A DNA stretch of 52,456 nt from Sulfurospirillum sp964466465 (lineage in GTDB: Bacteria; Campylobacterota; Campylobacteria; Campylobacterales; Sulfurospirillaceae). Position numbers and translations under genes: made by a program. Positions within the stretch are counted from its first letter, which is position 1. Each line of letters starts with the position of its first letter. The notes below the pieces were generated by a model. The model was given only the letters and a program-made list of their open reading frames with translations, did not search any database and was not told the origin of the DNA. Location: assembly GCA_964466465.1 (NCBI GenBank), contig CAYXNJ010000013.1, positions 1 to 52,456 on the forward strand, given 5' to 3'. Shown one piece after another: positions 17,263-25,780 of the stretch.

Positions 17263-17366
17263 GAAGTCTCTCCTTTGATTAAATTTTGGTTTAGCCTCCA
17301 CACCCATCAACAGTAAAACTGCAACCGTAAAGGATTGGTGTGTGTGAGATTTGGACGGTGATTATA
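17263..17366 (-). promoter_or_regulatory. rpsB promoter and structured leader
   Basis: On the minus strand TATAAT (17366 to 17361) follows a T-rich run and GAC, so transcription should begin near 17354 and give a leader of about 90 bases. The leader can form an outer stem, ACACCAATC against GATGGGTGT with one mismatch. This stem encloses a small CAGT-TTT-ACTG hairpin. Ribosomal protein S2 represses its own operon through the leader in other bacteria, so this may be an autoregulatory site; that is inference. Confidence 0.5.
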
Positions 17367-17452
17367 GTCAAAAAAAGATTAATGTTTGCTTGTTTTAATC
17401 TAAAAATAAGTTATATTGTAATCCTTTAATTTACTTTCAATCAAAAAAGTTC

Positions 17453-17458
17453 TATAAT
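17453..17458 (+). promoter_or_regulatory. -10 box of mlaA-mlaC
   Basis: A consensus TATAAT is preceded by CAAAAAAGTTC. The start would fall near 17465, leaving a leader of about 22 bases with an AGAGG ribosome site before mlaA. Confidence 0.6.
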
Positions 17459-17486
17459 TGCGCAAATTTAAAACATTAGAGGTACT

Positions 17487-18236
17487 ATGTTACGTATAAT
17501 TTTGGCCTGTTTATTAAGCCTTTCTTTACTGTCGTCGGCAGAATACATGGGAGCTAATTCATATGGCAGTGATGATTTTGAAGCTGAATTTAATACCAAA
17601 AACGATGCAAAACTCTTTGATCCACTGAGTGGCTATAACGAAATCATGACCAGTTTTAACGATACATTTTATGAGTATCTTCTTAGACCAACAGCTCAAG
17701 GTTACGCTTACATAGTACCTCAAATGGCACGCAATGGCATAGCAAATTTCTTTGATAACCTTTTTTATCCTATTCGTCTTGTGAACAACCTTTTACAATT
17801 AAAATTTTACAATGGCTGGGAAGAGACAGAGCGTTTTGTTCTTAATTCAACCATGGGTATTTTAGGCTTTCGCGATGTTGCGGGTGAGGAGCTTGGCATT
17901 AAAGCACATGATGAAGACTTCGGTCAAACATTAGGACACTATGGTATTGGCAGTGGATTTCATGTTGTTTTACCACTTCTTGGACCTTCTAATGTTCGTG
18001 ATATTGTCGGTCTTGCTGGTGATATGTGGCTTAACCCAATCAACTATATTGAAGCACGTGATGCTAACTTATTGGATAGCACCGAAGAGTCTATCGCAGC
18101 AACAGCATTCTATACCGTCAATAAAACATCACTACATATCAAAGAATATGATAACTTTAAAAAAGATGCTATTGAGCTCTACCCTTTCTTGCGTAACTTC
18201 TACGAGTCAAGAAGAAATAAACTTATAAGTGAATAA
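17487..18236 (+). CDS. mlaA: MlaA (VacJ) family phospholipid-transport protein
   Basis: MlaA sits in the outer membrane and removes mislocalised phospholipid from the outer leaflet in the Mla system. The 249-residue protein has the family features DPLSGYNEIMTSFN, LRPTAQGYAYIVP, FFDNLFYPIRLVNNLLQ and LNSTMGILGFRD. The N-terminus is a Sec-type signal (MLRIILACLLSLSLLSSA). The only cysteine is residue 8, too early for a normal lipobox, so unlike E. coli MlaA this one may not be lipidated. It is directly followed by mlaC. The inner-membrane MlaFEDB genes are not present here. Confidence 0.92.
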   Translation: MLRIILACLLSLSLLSSAEYMGANSYGSDDFEAEFNTKNDAKLFDPLSGYNEIMTSFNDTFYEYLLRPTAQGYAYIVPQMARNGIANFFDNLFYPIRLVNNLLQLKFYNGWEETERFVLNSTMGILGFRDVAGEELGIKAHDEDFGQTLGHYGIGSGFHVVLPLLGPSNVRDIVGLAGDMWLNPINYIEARDANLLDSTEESIAATAFYTVNKTSLHIKEYDNFKKDAIELYPFLRNFYESRRNKLISE

Positions 18237-18240
18237 ACCT

Positions 18241-18840
18241 ATGAAACACATTCTTGCTACTGTAATGTTAACACTCTTTTGTTGCCAGTCGCTTTTTGCG
18301 ATAGAAGAGCGTGATATCTCAACATTTATGCAAAACAATATCGATAATGCCACAACTATTTTGCGTGATAAAAAAATTCAAAAAAATGAAAAAGCAGAAA
18401 AGATTTTTGTTATTTTTGATTCGATTTTTGACTATAATCTAATGGCACAGCTTTCTCTTGGTGGGAAACAGTGGGCAGCACTCACTCCAACAAAACAGAC
18501 TGAGTTCACGAAACTTTTTGAACAAAAACTCAAAACATCGTATATGGAAAAACTTGATCTTTATACCGATGAAAAGATTGTGATTAAAAATTTGGAAAAA
18601 ATCAAAGATGCACGTATTCATCTTACAACGCATTTAATGAAGAACAGTGAAGTCTATGAAATTATCTATAAATTTTACAAAGATAAAAATGGAAGTTGGA
18701 TGATTTACGATGTCGATATCTTAGGTGTGAGTATCATTCAAACCTATCGTACACAATTTGCGGATATTTTGGCAAAAGAGCCTTTTGAAAAACTTCTTGA
18801 GAAACTCAAACAACCTGATGAGCCAGCACCAAAACAATAG
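18241..18840 (+). CDS. mlaC: MlaC-like periplasmic phospholipid-binding protein
   Basis: MlaC-family (Tol-Tol/YrbC) proteins shuttle phospholipids across the periplasm. The protein is about 199 residues with a signal peptide (MKHILATVMLTLFCCQSLFA). It also has the family patterns FDSIFDYNLMAQLSLGGKQW and SWMIYDVDILGVSIIQTYRTQF. I prefer the ATG 4 bases after the mlaA stop because it begins the signal peptide cleanly. A GTG at 18229 overlapping mlaA is the alternative. MlaA and MlaC form a two-gene unit. Confidence 0.88.
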   Translation: MKHILATVMLTLFCCQSLFAIEERDISTFMQNNIDNATTILRDKKIQKNEKAEKIFVIFDSIFDYNLMAQLSLGGKQWAALTPTKQTEFTKLFEQKLKTSYMEKLDLYTDEKIVIKNLEKIKDARIHLTTHLMKNSEVYEIIYKFYKDKNGSWMIYDVDILGVSIIQTYRTQFADILAKEPFEKLLEKLKQPDEPAPKQ

Positions 18841-18864
18841 TAACACGTTAATGTGTCACTATTG
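18835..18864. terminator. Terminator hairpin between mlaC and trpA
   Basis: CAATAGTAACAC (18835-18846) pairs with GTGTCACTATTG (18853-18864) with a single mismatch and a 6-base loop. It lies at the meeting point of convergent genes and overlaps the last mlaC codons. Confidence 0.6.
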
Positions 18865-18875
18865 AGTACTGTCAG

Positions 18876-19616
18876 TTAAGCGTTAATTTTCTCTTTTATA
18901 ATTTTTGCTCTTTGTGCAATTGTCTCAATCTTTTGAGATGCACTGAGGCTTTCATTGAGCAATACTTCTACAAATGCACTTCCAACAATAACGCCATCCA
19001 CACCACGAGCTCTCTCTTTGGCTGTTTTTTCATTGACACCAAAGCCTACAAACAAAGGAGTGCTGCTCTGCTCTTTAATGGACTGTATCGTTTTAGTAAG
19101 GTCTTCACTCGCGTGAGCCCCTGTAATTCCAGCATAGGCTACAAGATAAATAAACCCTTTGGCATCTTTCACCACTTTGGCAATACGCTCTTTACTATCC
19201 GTTGGAGCTACAAAACTTACTAAAGAAAGGGCATATTGGTCCATTAAAGGAAGGTATGGCACAGCTTCTTCATGTGGAAGATCAGGAATAATAAATCCTT
19301 TAACGCCAAATTCTGTTGCTTTTTGCGCAAATGTTTCAACGCCTTTATGATAAAAAGGGTTAAAATAACCCATCCAATAGGTCTCAATAGTAGGTGCAAC
19401 GACTGAAGAAATATCAAACAATGTTTGCATTTTAAATCCATTTTGCAATGCGTGCAAATTGGCAACTTCAATAATAGGACCATCTGCAACAGGATCAGAA
19501 AAAGGAATTCCTAATTCTAGCTTGTCAACACCAGCTTCTTTTAGTGCAGAAACCAAGTCCAATGAAAAATTTTTATCGGGGAAACCCGCCGTAATATAGG
19601 CAACTAATTGCTTCAC
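18876..19616 (-). CDS. trpA: Tryptophan synthase alpha chain
   Basis: TrpA cleaves indole-3-glycerol phosphate to indole, which passes to TrpB. The 246-residue barrel has the catalytic Glu in LELGIPFSDPVADGP, the catalytic Asp region GFIIPDLPHEE and the phosphate loops YAGITGA and VGFGV. It is slightly shorter than E. coli TrpA (268). It stands away from the other trp genes, and its start overlaps the stop of an Hpt-domain gene by 4 bases (ATGA). Such separation from trpB is unusual but no residue is missing. Confidence 0.94.
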   Translation of the reverse strand: MKQLVAYITAGFPDKNFSLDLVSALKEAGVDKLELGIPFSDPVADGPIIEVANLHALQNGFKMQTLFDISSVVAPTIETYWMGYFNPFYHKGVETFAQKATEFGVKGFIIPDLPHEEAVPYLPLMDQYALSLVSFVAPTDSKERIAKVVKDAKGFIYLVAYAGITGAHASEDLTKTIQSIKEQSSTPLFVGFGVNEKTAKERARGVDGVIVGSAFVEVLLNESLSASQKIETIAQRAKIIKEKINA

Positions 19617-20023
19617 TCTTTCTCCAACGTATGAGGTACTTTTATAATTAATGGATTTAATACAGTAAAAAACGATGCATCATTTTCAACATCTTGTCGG
19701 TACTTTTCAAACTGATCACTGACTAAGAGCAACCAGTCGATAAACTCTTCGCTCGCAGGACCCTGCAACGTACGTGCTTCTTCAACAATATCTTCACACA
19801 ATACCGCCAATTTTATAATAGGATCTAGTTTTAAAAATCCTGCGGCTGATTTCATATTATGGAAAATACGAAAAAGATCTCCAATGTTTTCAGAATAGCG
19901 CTCTTTTTTACTGAGCCCAATAATCAGAGGCTCCATATTTTCACACATGATGGCATAGTGAGAGATAAAATCTCCTACAATTTCGATGTCAAAATCAACT
20001 TCCAATTGTGCCAAAACACCCAT
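19613..20023 (-). CDS. Stand-alone Hpt (histidine phosphotransfer) domain-like protein
   Basis: This is a 136-residue mostly helical protein. The segment IFHNMKSAAGFLKL (53-66) fits the Hpt phosphosite pattern H-x-x-K-[SG]-x-[AS], with His55 as the probable phosphorylated residue. Hpt proteins relay phosphate between receiver domains in phosphorelays or are found in chemotaxis CheA. No kinase or receiver gene is next to it. It has its own promoter (TACAAT at 20047-20052, minus strand) and a GGAGG site. It overlaps trpA by 4 bases. Target pathway unknown. Confidence 0.75.
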   Translation of the reverse strand: MGVLAQLEVDFDIEIVGDFISHYAIMCENMEPLIIGLSKKERYSENIGDLFRIFHNMKSAAGFLKLDPIIKLAVLCEDIVEEARTLQGPASEEFIDWLLLVSDQFEKYRQDVENDASFFTVLNPLIIKVPHTLEKE

Positions 20024-20046
20024 GTTGCTTACCTCCGAAGTGGCTC

Positions 20047-20052
20047 ATTGTA
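20047..20052 (-). promoter_or_regulatory. -10 box of the Hpt-trpA unit
   Basis: TACAAT preceded by ATGG on the minus strand; transcription would start near 20040, about 17 bases before the ATG. The CGGAGGTAAG ribosome site sits in between. Confidence 0.5.
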
Positions 20053-20090
20053 CCATGTTTTTTATAAAATTTTCTTGTCCTAAAATAGGG

Positions 20091-20096
20091 TATAAT
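20091..20096 (+). promoter_or_regulatory. -10 box of panB, placed for a leaderless start
   Basis: TATAAT ends only 6 bases before the panB ATG (20103), preceded by CTAAAATAGGG. The usual start distance (6-8 bases after the box) puts transcription at or next to the A of ATG. No Shine-Dalgarno sequence precedes the ATG. Confidence 0.5.
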
Positions 20097-20102
20097 GCGG
20101 CC

Positions 20103-20891
20103 ATGAAAACAATTACATCTATCAAACAACATAAGGGTCAAACACCCCTCACCGTTATTACAGCATATGATGCGCTTTTTGCTTCGTTGTTCGACCAGAA
20201 AGTTGACATTATCCTTGTTGGCGATAGCCTCAATATGAGTTTTAATGCCAAACCTGACACACTTTCAGCGAGCATGGAAATCATGCTTTATCATACTAAA
20301 GCTGTATGTGCAGGTGCAAAAGAGACTTTCATTGTGTGTGATATGCCTTTTGGGACTTACACGGATGAGAAGATGGCACTCCATAACGCTTCCCTTGTTT
20401 ACAGTCAAACCAATGCACATGCTGTTAAAATAGAAGGTGGCGTTAATCGCGCGCACATCATCAAGGCACTCACTCAAAACTCTATTGCTGTGATGGGACA
20501 TATAGGGCTTATGCCTCAATATGTCAGAAGTGAAGGTGGCTATAAAGTGCGTGGACGCAGTGAAGAAGACATCCTTGCGCTCATCGAAGATGCTAAAGCA
20601 GTCGAAGAAGCAGGAGCATTTAGTGTGGTAATCGAAGGTGTTGTTGAAGAAGCCGCACGTCGTATCTCTGAGGCTATCACTATTCCTACCATTGGCATAG
20701 GTGCAGGAAAATACACTGATGGTCAAGTCTTGGTTTGGAGTGATATGTTAGGCTTTTTTCAAGCCTTTCAACCTAAGTTTGTTAAACGCTACTTAGAAGG
20801 TGCAACACTAGTTCAAAATGCTGTCGATGCGTATGTAAAAGAAGTTCAAGAACGTAGCTTTCCTGAAGCTCCTTACACCTACACAAAGTGA
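20103..20891 (+). CDS. panB: 3-methyl-2-oxobutanoate hydroxymethyltransferase
   Basis: PanB makes ketopantoate from alpha-ketoisovalerate and methylene-tetrahydrofolate in pantothenate (vitamin B5) synthesis. The 262-residue barrel shows VITAYDALFA near the N-terminus, VGDSLNM for metal and substrate, DMPFGTY, KIEGG and GHIGLMPQ. All are family hallmarks. A longer frame starts at 19986, but it crosses the divergent promoter region and has no family match before MKTITSIKQHKG, so I take the ATG at 20103. It is followed at once by ruvB. Confidence 0.95.
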   Translation: MKTITSIKQHKGQTPLTVITAYDALFASLFDQKVDIILVGDSLNMSFNAKPDTLSASMEIMLYHTKAVCAGAKETFIVCDMPFGTYTDEKMALHNASLVYSQTNAHAVKIEGGVNRAHIIKALTQNSIAVMGHIGLMPQYVRSEGGYKVRGRSEEDILALIEDAKAVEEAGAFSVVIEGVVEEAARRISEAITIPTIGIGAGKYTDGQVLVWSDMLGFFQAFQPKFVKRYLEGATLVQNAVDAYVKEVQERSFPEAPYTYTK

Positions 20892-20896
20892 GTGAA

Positions 20897-21919
20897 ATGG
20901 AACGCATCGTTGAAATCGAAAAAATCTCTTTTGAGAATGACTATGAAAAAAGCTTACGCCCATCTTCATTTGAAGACTACATAGGGCAAGAGAAGATCAA
21001 AAAAAATTTACAAGTGTTTATTCAAGCAGCACAAAAGCGCGCTGAATGTTTAGATCATATACTCTTTTTTGGACCTCCAGGTCTTGGTAAAACGACGTTA
21101 GCACATATTATTTCCAATGAAATGCGTGCCAATATGAAAATTACCGCAGCTCCTATGATTGAAAAAAGTGGTGATTTAGCAGCAATTTTAACGAACCTTC
21201 AAGAAGGAGACATCCTCTTTATCGATGAAATTCATAGACTTTCTCCTGCCATCGAAGAGATTTTATATCCTGCTATGGAAGATTTTCGCCTTGACATCAT
21301 CATCGGTTCAGGTCCTGCGGCGCAAACGATTAAAATTGACTTACCTCGATTTACGCTCATTGGTGCAACTACCCGTGCAGGAATGATCAGCTCTCCTCTA
21401 CGTGATCGTTTTGGTATGCACTTTCGCTTGCAGTTTTATACCAAAGAAGAACTTTCACTCATTATCACCAAAGCATCGCACAAACTTGAGAAAATGTGTT
21501 TACAAGATGCAGCCCTAGAAATGGCACGTCGCTCACGTGGAACCCCTAGAATTGCGCTTCGTCTTTTAAAGCGTATTCGTGATTATGCTGATGTTGAGGA
21601 TGAAGAGCAGATCAATAAAGAACGCGCACAGTATGGACTCAATGAACTGGGTGTAAATGATTTGGGGTTTGATGAACTCGATATTAAATATCTTGAACTT
21701 TTACTACAAAGCAAAGGGCGTCCTTTAGGGCTTAGTACTATTGCAGCCGCACTCAGTGAAGATGAAGGTACCATTGAAGATGTGATAGAACCTTATTTAT
21801 TAGCAAATAGCTATATTGAACGAACAGCACGTGGGCGCATAGCAACACCTAAAACCTATGAGCTTTTTAGACTTACACCTCCTACATTACAAAATGGACT
21901 TTTTGAGGATACTCTATGA
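20897..21919 (+). CDS. ruvB: Holliday junction branch-migration helicase RuvB
   Basis: RuvB is the AAA+ motor that, with RuvA, drives branch migration of Holliday junctions. The protein is about 340 residues with Walker A GPPGLGKTTL, Walker B DILFIDEIHRL, sensor GATTRAGM and arginine-finger region RDRFGM. The winged-helix C-terminus follows. The ATG at 20897 gives MERIVEIEKISF, matching the C. jejuni start MDRIVEIEK. A GTG at 20888 overlapping the panB stop is the alternative. It overlaps the next gene by 4 bases. Confidence 0.96.
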   Translation: MERIVEIEKISFENDYEKSLRPSSFEDYIGQEKIKKNLQVFIQAAQKRAECLDHILFFGPPGLGKTTLAHIISNEMRANMKITAAPMIEKSGDLAAILTNLQEGDILFIDEIHRLSPAIEEILYPAMEDFRLDIIIGSGPAAQTIKIDLPRFTLIGATTRAGMISSPLRDRFGMHFRLQFYTKEELSLIITKASHKLEKMCLQDAALEMARRSRGTPRIALRLLKRIRDYADVEDEEQINKERAQYGLNELGVNDLGFDELDIKYLELLLQSKGRPLGLSTIAAALSEDEGTIEDVIEPYLLANSYIERTARGRIATPKTYELFRLTPPTLQNGLFEDTL

Positions 21920-22956
21920 ATGAACATCGTTTCTTTTTAACGGCAATTTTTCTTGCGGTATTGTTTTCAATCCTCAAGTTGTACCAGCCTTTTTTGATGA
22001 TTATAGCCATTGCATCTCTGCTTGCTATGGCAACCTATAGTCTCAACCTCAAATTATACGGTTTAACGAAAAATAGGCACATTGCGGCTGCTTTGTCAAC
22101 CGTGCTTTTATCTGTCCTTCTTTTTGGTCCTATTGTTTATACACTGACGTCAATTGGTGGGATTGTCAATAATTTTGATTTTTCAATGATTGAAAAAGTT
22201 CAAACATATTTACGCAGTTTAGATTATCAACTGCCAGCGCCACTTGCTTCGGCACAGCCAGCTTTAGATGATTTTATCAACAACCTCAATATTGCTCAAA
22301 TTTCAAGTACCACACTTTCGTACCTTGGCTCAATTGGCAAAAACAGTGCAGGATTTTTAAAAGACATGCTACTTATCGTTGTCTTTTTCTTTTTTGCCCT
22401 ACTCAATGGTAAAGATATGATTGATTACATCAAAAGCGTTATGCCTATTGATGCAAAAGAGGTCAACATCGTCTTTTCTGAAGTCACCAATGTGATGAGT
22501 GTTGTTTTTTACTCTATTTTACTCAGTGCAATTTTGCAAGGAGCTCTTTTTTCCATTATCGGGATGTACTTTGGGTATGATGGACTTTTACTGGGTATTT
22601 TCTATGGCTTTGCATCACTCATTCCTATCATTGGTGGTGCACTGATGTGGGTTCCGATCTGCGCACTCGAAGTAGCGCATGGCAATACCACCACAGCCAT
22701 TATCATTGCAACGTATTCGATTGTTGTCATTTCTATTATTGCCGATACTTTTATCAAGCCACTCATCATCAAATACATCAACGATAAGATGGTTAAAACA
22801 CCTACAACGGTTAATGAACTCTTGATTTTCTTTGCTATTTTTGCAGGACTTACCACATTTGGTTTTTGGGGCATGATCTTAGGACCTGCCATCACAACAC
22901 TCTTTTTATCACTTCTCAAACTGTATAAATTACTCAAAGAAAAACACTACGTATAA
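21916..22956 (+). CDS. AI-2E family transporter (PerM/YdiK type)
   Basis: This 346-residue inner-membrane protein has about eight hydrophobic segments and the family region GLLLGIFYGFASLIPIIGG, then a C-terminal FFAIFAGLTTFGFWGMILGP. Members of this family include exporters of autoinducer-2 and Na+(Li+)/H+ antiporters, but most are uncharacterised and no substrate can be inferred here. Start ATG overlaps ruvB by 4 bases with GAGGA upstream, so it belongs to the panB-ruvB unit. Confidence 0.85.
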   Translation: MNEHRFFLTAIFLAVLFSILKLYQPFLMIIAIASLLAMATYSLNLKLYGLTKNRHIAAALSTVLLSVLLFGPIVYTLTSIGGIVNNFDFSMIEKVQTYLRSLDYQLPAPLASAQPALDDFINNLNIAQISSTTLSYLGSIGKNSAGFLKDMLLIVVFFFFALLNGKDMIDYIKSVMPIDAKEVNIVFSEVTNVMSVVFYSILLSAILQGALFSIIGMYFGYDGLLLGIFYGFASLIPIIGGALMWVPICALEVAHGNTTTAIIIATYSIVVISIIADTFIKPLIIKYINDKMVKTPTTVNELLIFFAIFAGLTTFGFWGMILGPAITTLFLSLLKLYKLLKEKHYV

Positions 22957-22959
22957 AGA

Positions 22960-22986
22960 GGGTAAGGCTAAAAATAGCCTTATCCC
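22960..22986. terminator. Terminator hairpin between the AI-2E gene and the BI-1 gene
   Basis: GGGTAAGGCTA pairs with TAGCCTTATCCC, with one bulged base, around an AAAA loop between convergent genes. Confidence 0.6.
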
Positions 22987-22994
22987 ACACTCTA

Positions 22995-23657
22995 TTAAGA
23001 ACTTTTCTTTCCAGCGATTTGAGCAATAATTTTCACAATTCGCAAAAGAAGAATAATAATATCCATATAGAGCATCGCAGCACTATCGATAGCGTTATCG
23101 AGTGTTTTTTCTATCTGATTGGCAACGCCCCAGTCATAACCAATGTATCCACAAAACAACCCTATAATAACCCACTCAATCCATTCTTGTGAAACACCAA
23201 GCACCAATGTTTGAAACAACTCTATAATAACAACACCCAAAAGAGCAACTGCTAAAACACCGTATATTTTCTGAAAAAAAGAGGGAAATAGATAACCAAA
23301 AAGCATCATGAGAAGTGTTAAAAAAAATGCAATACCTAAAGCAAAAAACAATAACGTTGGAGCAATATTATACAGTGCTAAACTCAAAACAAACCCCAAA
23401 GGAAGGACAACTAAATTATACCCGATAAAACTCATACGAGGGGTGTTGTACGTTACAAAAAGATAATAACCAAATGAAGATGATGCACTGTACACAACAA
23501 GTACTATCCACCCATTGACAACTTCTAACACAGCCATTGGATTCATAAAAGCGACCATAAGCCAATTAACTAAAAAGCCCCAGCAAAGAACAAGCCCAAT
23601 GACCATATTATATTTTGCGGTACTAAGGAGAGATTGAGTAGATGCCTGTTCTTCCAT
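22995..23657 (-). CDS. Bax inhibitor-1 (YccA/YbhL) family membrane protein
   Basis: This 220-residue integral membrane protein has about seven hydrophobic helices. The C-terminal part GYDWGVANQIEKTLDNAIDS, followed by AAMLYMDIIILLLRIVKII, matches the conserved tail of the BI-1 family (…DYI..A..LYLDI.N.FL.IL). Some members act as pH-gated calcium leaks (BsYetJ) or interact with FtsH (YccA). Neither can be assumed here. An AAGGATTTCT site precedes the ATG. It is apparently monocistronic. Confidence 0.82.
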   Translation of the reverse strand: MEEQASTQSLLSTAKYNMVIGLVLCWGFLVNWLMVAFMNPMAVLEVVNGWIVLVVYSASSSFGYYLFVTYNTPRMSFIGYNLVVLPLGFVLSLALYNIAPTLLFFALGIAFFLTLLMMLFGYLFPSFFQKIYGVLAVALLGVVIIELFQTLVLGVSQEWIEWVIIGLFCGYIGYDWGVANQIEKTLDNAIDSAAMLYMDIIILLLRIVKIIAQIAGKKSS

Positions 23658-23742
23658 AGAAATCCTTAACGATAGAATTATGCGTTTGGAAGAGTATTTT
23701 AGCGTATATTATTCTGTTGAGTCTATAGATGAAAGATAAGAT

Positions 23743-23771
23743 AAAAGAGGAGCGTTTATACGACCTCTTTT
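23743..23771 (-). terminator. Terminator of the dynamin-like operon
   Basis: On the minus strand AAAAGAGG (23771-23764) pairs with CCTCTTTT (23750-23743), followed by a T-rich tail. The stop codon of the second dynamin-like gene (23756-23758) lies in the loop. Confidence 0.55.
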
Positions 23772-25780
23772 ACCAACGCTTCTATCTGTGTTATGATCTT
23801 GTGATGGCGGGCTTTTCGCTCTTCCAAAAAGGACACCTTTTCTTCTTTAATCGCGGTAAACTGGCTAATAAGTCGATCATAATCTTTGTTCAAAAACGTA
23901 TTTCGCGTATTCATCATATTTTCAAGCTCATAAAGATGAAAAGACGTTCTAAGACGCTCTTTAATCTCATCGAGTTTTGGTTGGTAGAGAGAAAACTTAG
24001 TCGGATTTTCTTCATACAGTTTTACTGATTTTTCAATTTTATTTTCTAAAAATGCCACACACACTTCGGTTGCATTTTGGTAGTTAAAACTCACTGCACT
24101 GGAGAGATGGTTGAACTCTGAGCTAATTTTGGCGTAGGAGTCTGCGATTTCATCATTAAAAGGCTTTAAGATATTTTCATATACTTTTGAGGCAAAACGG
24201 CGCATGTTGGCAAATTCAATATCTGAATGCAGCTCTTCACTTTTACGAATAACTTCATACGGTGCTTGCCACTTCAAAATACCCTGTTCTAACGAGCGAT
24301 ATACCAAACGGTTTTTATCGTTGACTTCGTTTTGAATGGAGCCAAGATTGCGTACATACTGCTTAAACATTTTGCCAATGAGGTTCTCTTCATAAAAAAG
24401 GCTTTTATAGATGAGATCCGAGTTGATTTTAGGCGCTTGATATTCAAAAGGTACATAACTTGGCTGCTTACTGAAAAGCCCAGCTTTTTGGGCTTCATAA
24501 CGCACTAATTTTTCAGTGGTGATTTGATTGTAAATGGCATCTGCAATCGTTTCAATAATCTGTTCTATGCGCATAAAAGCACTTTTCAGATCATGTGAAA
24601 ATTTACCTTTAAATTCTGAAAAGAGCCCTTTTGCTTCTGCTTCGAAGCGTACAATTTCATCTAAAAGTTCATCGTAAATCGCTAAAAAGAGTTGATGTTG
24701 AACAATCAATTTAGAGGCAATATCTTTGATCTCTTTGGTAATTGCAAACTCTTTGGATTGCGTTGATTTAGGCTGAATTTCATTGCGAATGAAGTCCAAT
24801 ACTTTGTCTATATTTGATTCTTCTAAGAGTTTGAGGTTTGCGCCTAAGTCACTTTGCATAATAGAGTCTAAAGTCCTTTGGTATGCTTTAAAATCATGCT
24901 CAACCTCGGTAAAATCAAGCCTGTCTCCACTGCTTTGCAATTTAGTATGCAAATCGTGCATAAACTCTTCAAGCTTCTCTTCCATCATCACTTTTTTATC
25001 GTGACTTCGTGACTCTAGTGCTTGACGTGCAGAGATAGGAATAACATCACTAAAAAACTCTTTAAACGCTGTTTTAACATAGTTGGTTGTCTCTTCGATT
25101 TGTTGTGGTGTAAATTTATCTTTTTGATTTAAGACACAAAGAGATTTGTTTTGATACTTACCAAGGTACTCTTCTAACACTTGAAGCTCACTCATTTTTC
25201 CTGCATTATCAATGAGTGTCAGCCAAATAATGCCATCAACCTCTTTAAGCACACGCTCAGTTGTTTGGGTGTCGCTTGCTGCTTGCGAATTAAGACCTGG
25301 AGTATCGACAAATACAACATCTTTGAGAATGTTCAGTGGTGCGTACAGTACAAGATAGGCGATGTCTTCAACATGCTCACGTTGGTCGGTAAAATGGGCA
25401 ATATTGCTAATATCATGGTACTCGTCCCTGCCATCTTTGTAGCGCACACGAATCTTAAACTCTTCGCCATAGCGGATATAATTGACTTTTGAAGTAACTG
25501 GCGTGATACCAGTAGGTAAGATACTTTTAGCAAGAAGCGCATTGAGAAACGTTGATTTTCCACTAGAGAATTGCCCTGTTATGGCTACTTTCATAGGCTC
25601 TTCTGAACGCATTTGCAAACGATCCAAAGCTTTTTTAAGCTGAATAGAGGGAAGTTGCTCTTCTCTAAGAAGGACATACTGAACTTTTTTGAGTGCGCCT
25701 AAAAGTGTGGCATCAAACTCAGGGACAACTTTTAAAAAATGCTCTTTATACGCAGCTACAAAACTCTCAATGAGACTCAT
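23756..25780 (-). CDS. Bacterial dynamin-like GTPase, second of a pair (DLP2-like)
   Basis: This 674-residue large GTPase has G1 GQFSSGKS (69-76), G2 Thr around TPVTSK (93-98), G3 DTPG (159-162) and G4 NQKD (218-221). A long helical stalk follows. Position and pairing match the C. jejuni tandem (Cj0411/Cj0412), whose products form a heterotetramer that tethers membranes. This gene would be the Cj0412-like partner. The start overlaps the stop of the other GTPase gene by 4 bases (ATGA), a sign of stoichiometric coexpression. The exact cellular role (membrane remodelling, stress protection) remains inference. Confidence 0.88.
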   Translation of the reverse strand: MSLIESFVAAYKEHFLKVVPEFDATLLGALKKVQYVLLREEQLPSIQLKKALDRLQMRSEEPMKVAITGQFSSGKSTFLNALLAKSILPTGITPVTSKVNYIRYGEEFKIRVRYKDGRDEYHDISNIAHFTDQREHVEDIAYLVLYAPLNILKDVVFVDTPGLNSQAASDTQTTERVLKEVDGIIWLTLIDNAGKMSELQVLEEYLGKYQNKSLCVLNQKDKFTPQQIEETTNYVKTAFKEFFSDVIPISARQALESRSHDKKVMMEEKLEEFMHDLHTKLQSSGDRLDFTEVEHDFKAYQRTLDSIMQSDLGANLKLLEESNIDKVLDFIRNEIQPKSTQSKEFAITKEIKDIASKLIVQHQLFLAIYDELLDEIVRFEAEAKGLFSEFKGKFSHDLKSAFMRIEQIIETIADAIYNQITTEKLVRYEAQKAGLFSKQPSYVPFEYQAPKINSDLIYKSLFYEENLIGKMFKQYVRNLGSIQNEVNDKNRLVYRSLEQGILKWQAPYEVIRKSEELHSDIEFANMRRFASKVYENILKPFNDEIADSYAKISSEFNHLSSAVSFNYQNATEVCVAFLENKIEKSVKLYEENPTKFSLYQPKLDEIKERLRTSFHLYELENMMNTRNTFLNKDYDRLISQFTAIKEEKVSFLEERKARHHKIITQIEALVKEVV

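Noticed and set aside
19986..20102. Longer panB start giving 39 extra residues
   Set aside because: The added part crosses the divergent promoter region, has no similarity to PanB and no ribosome site.
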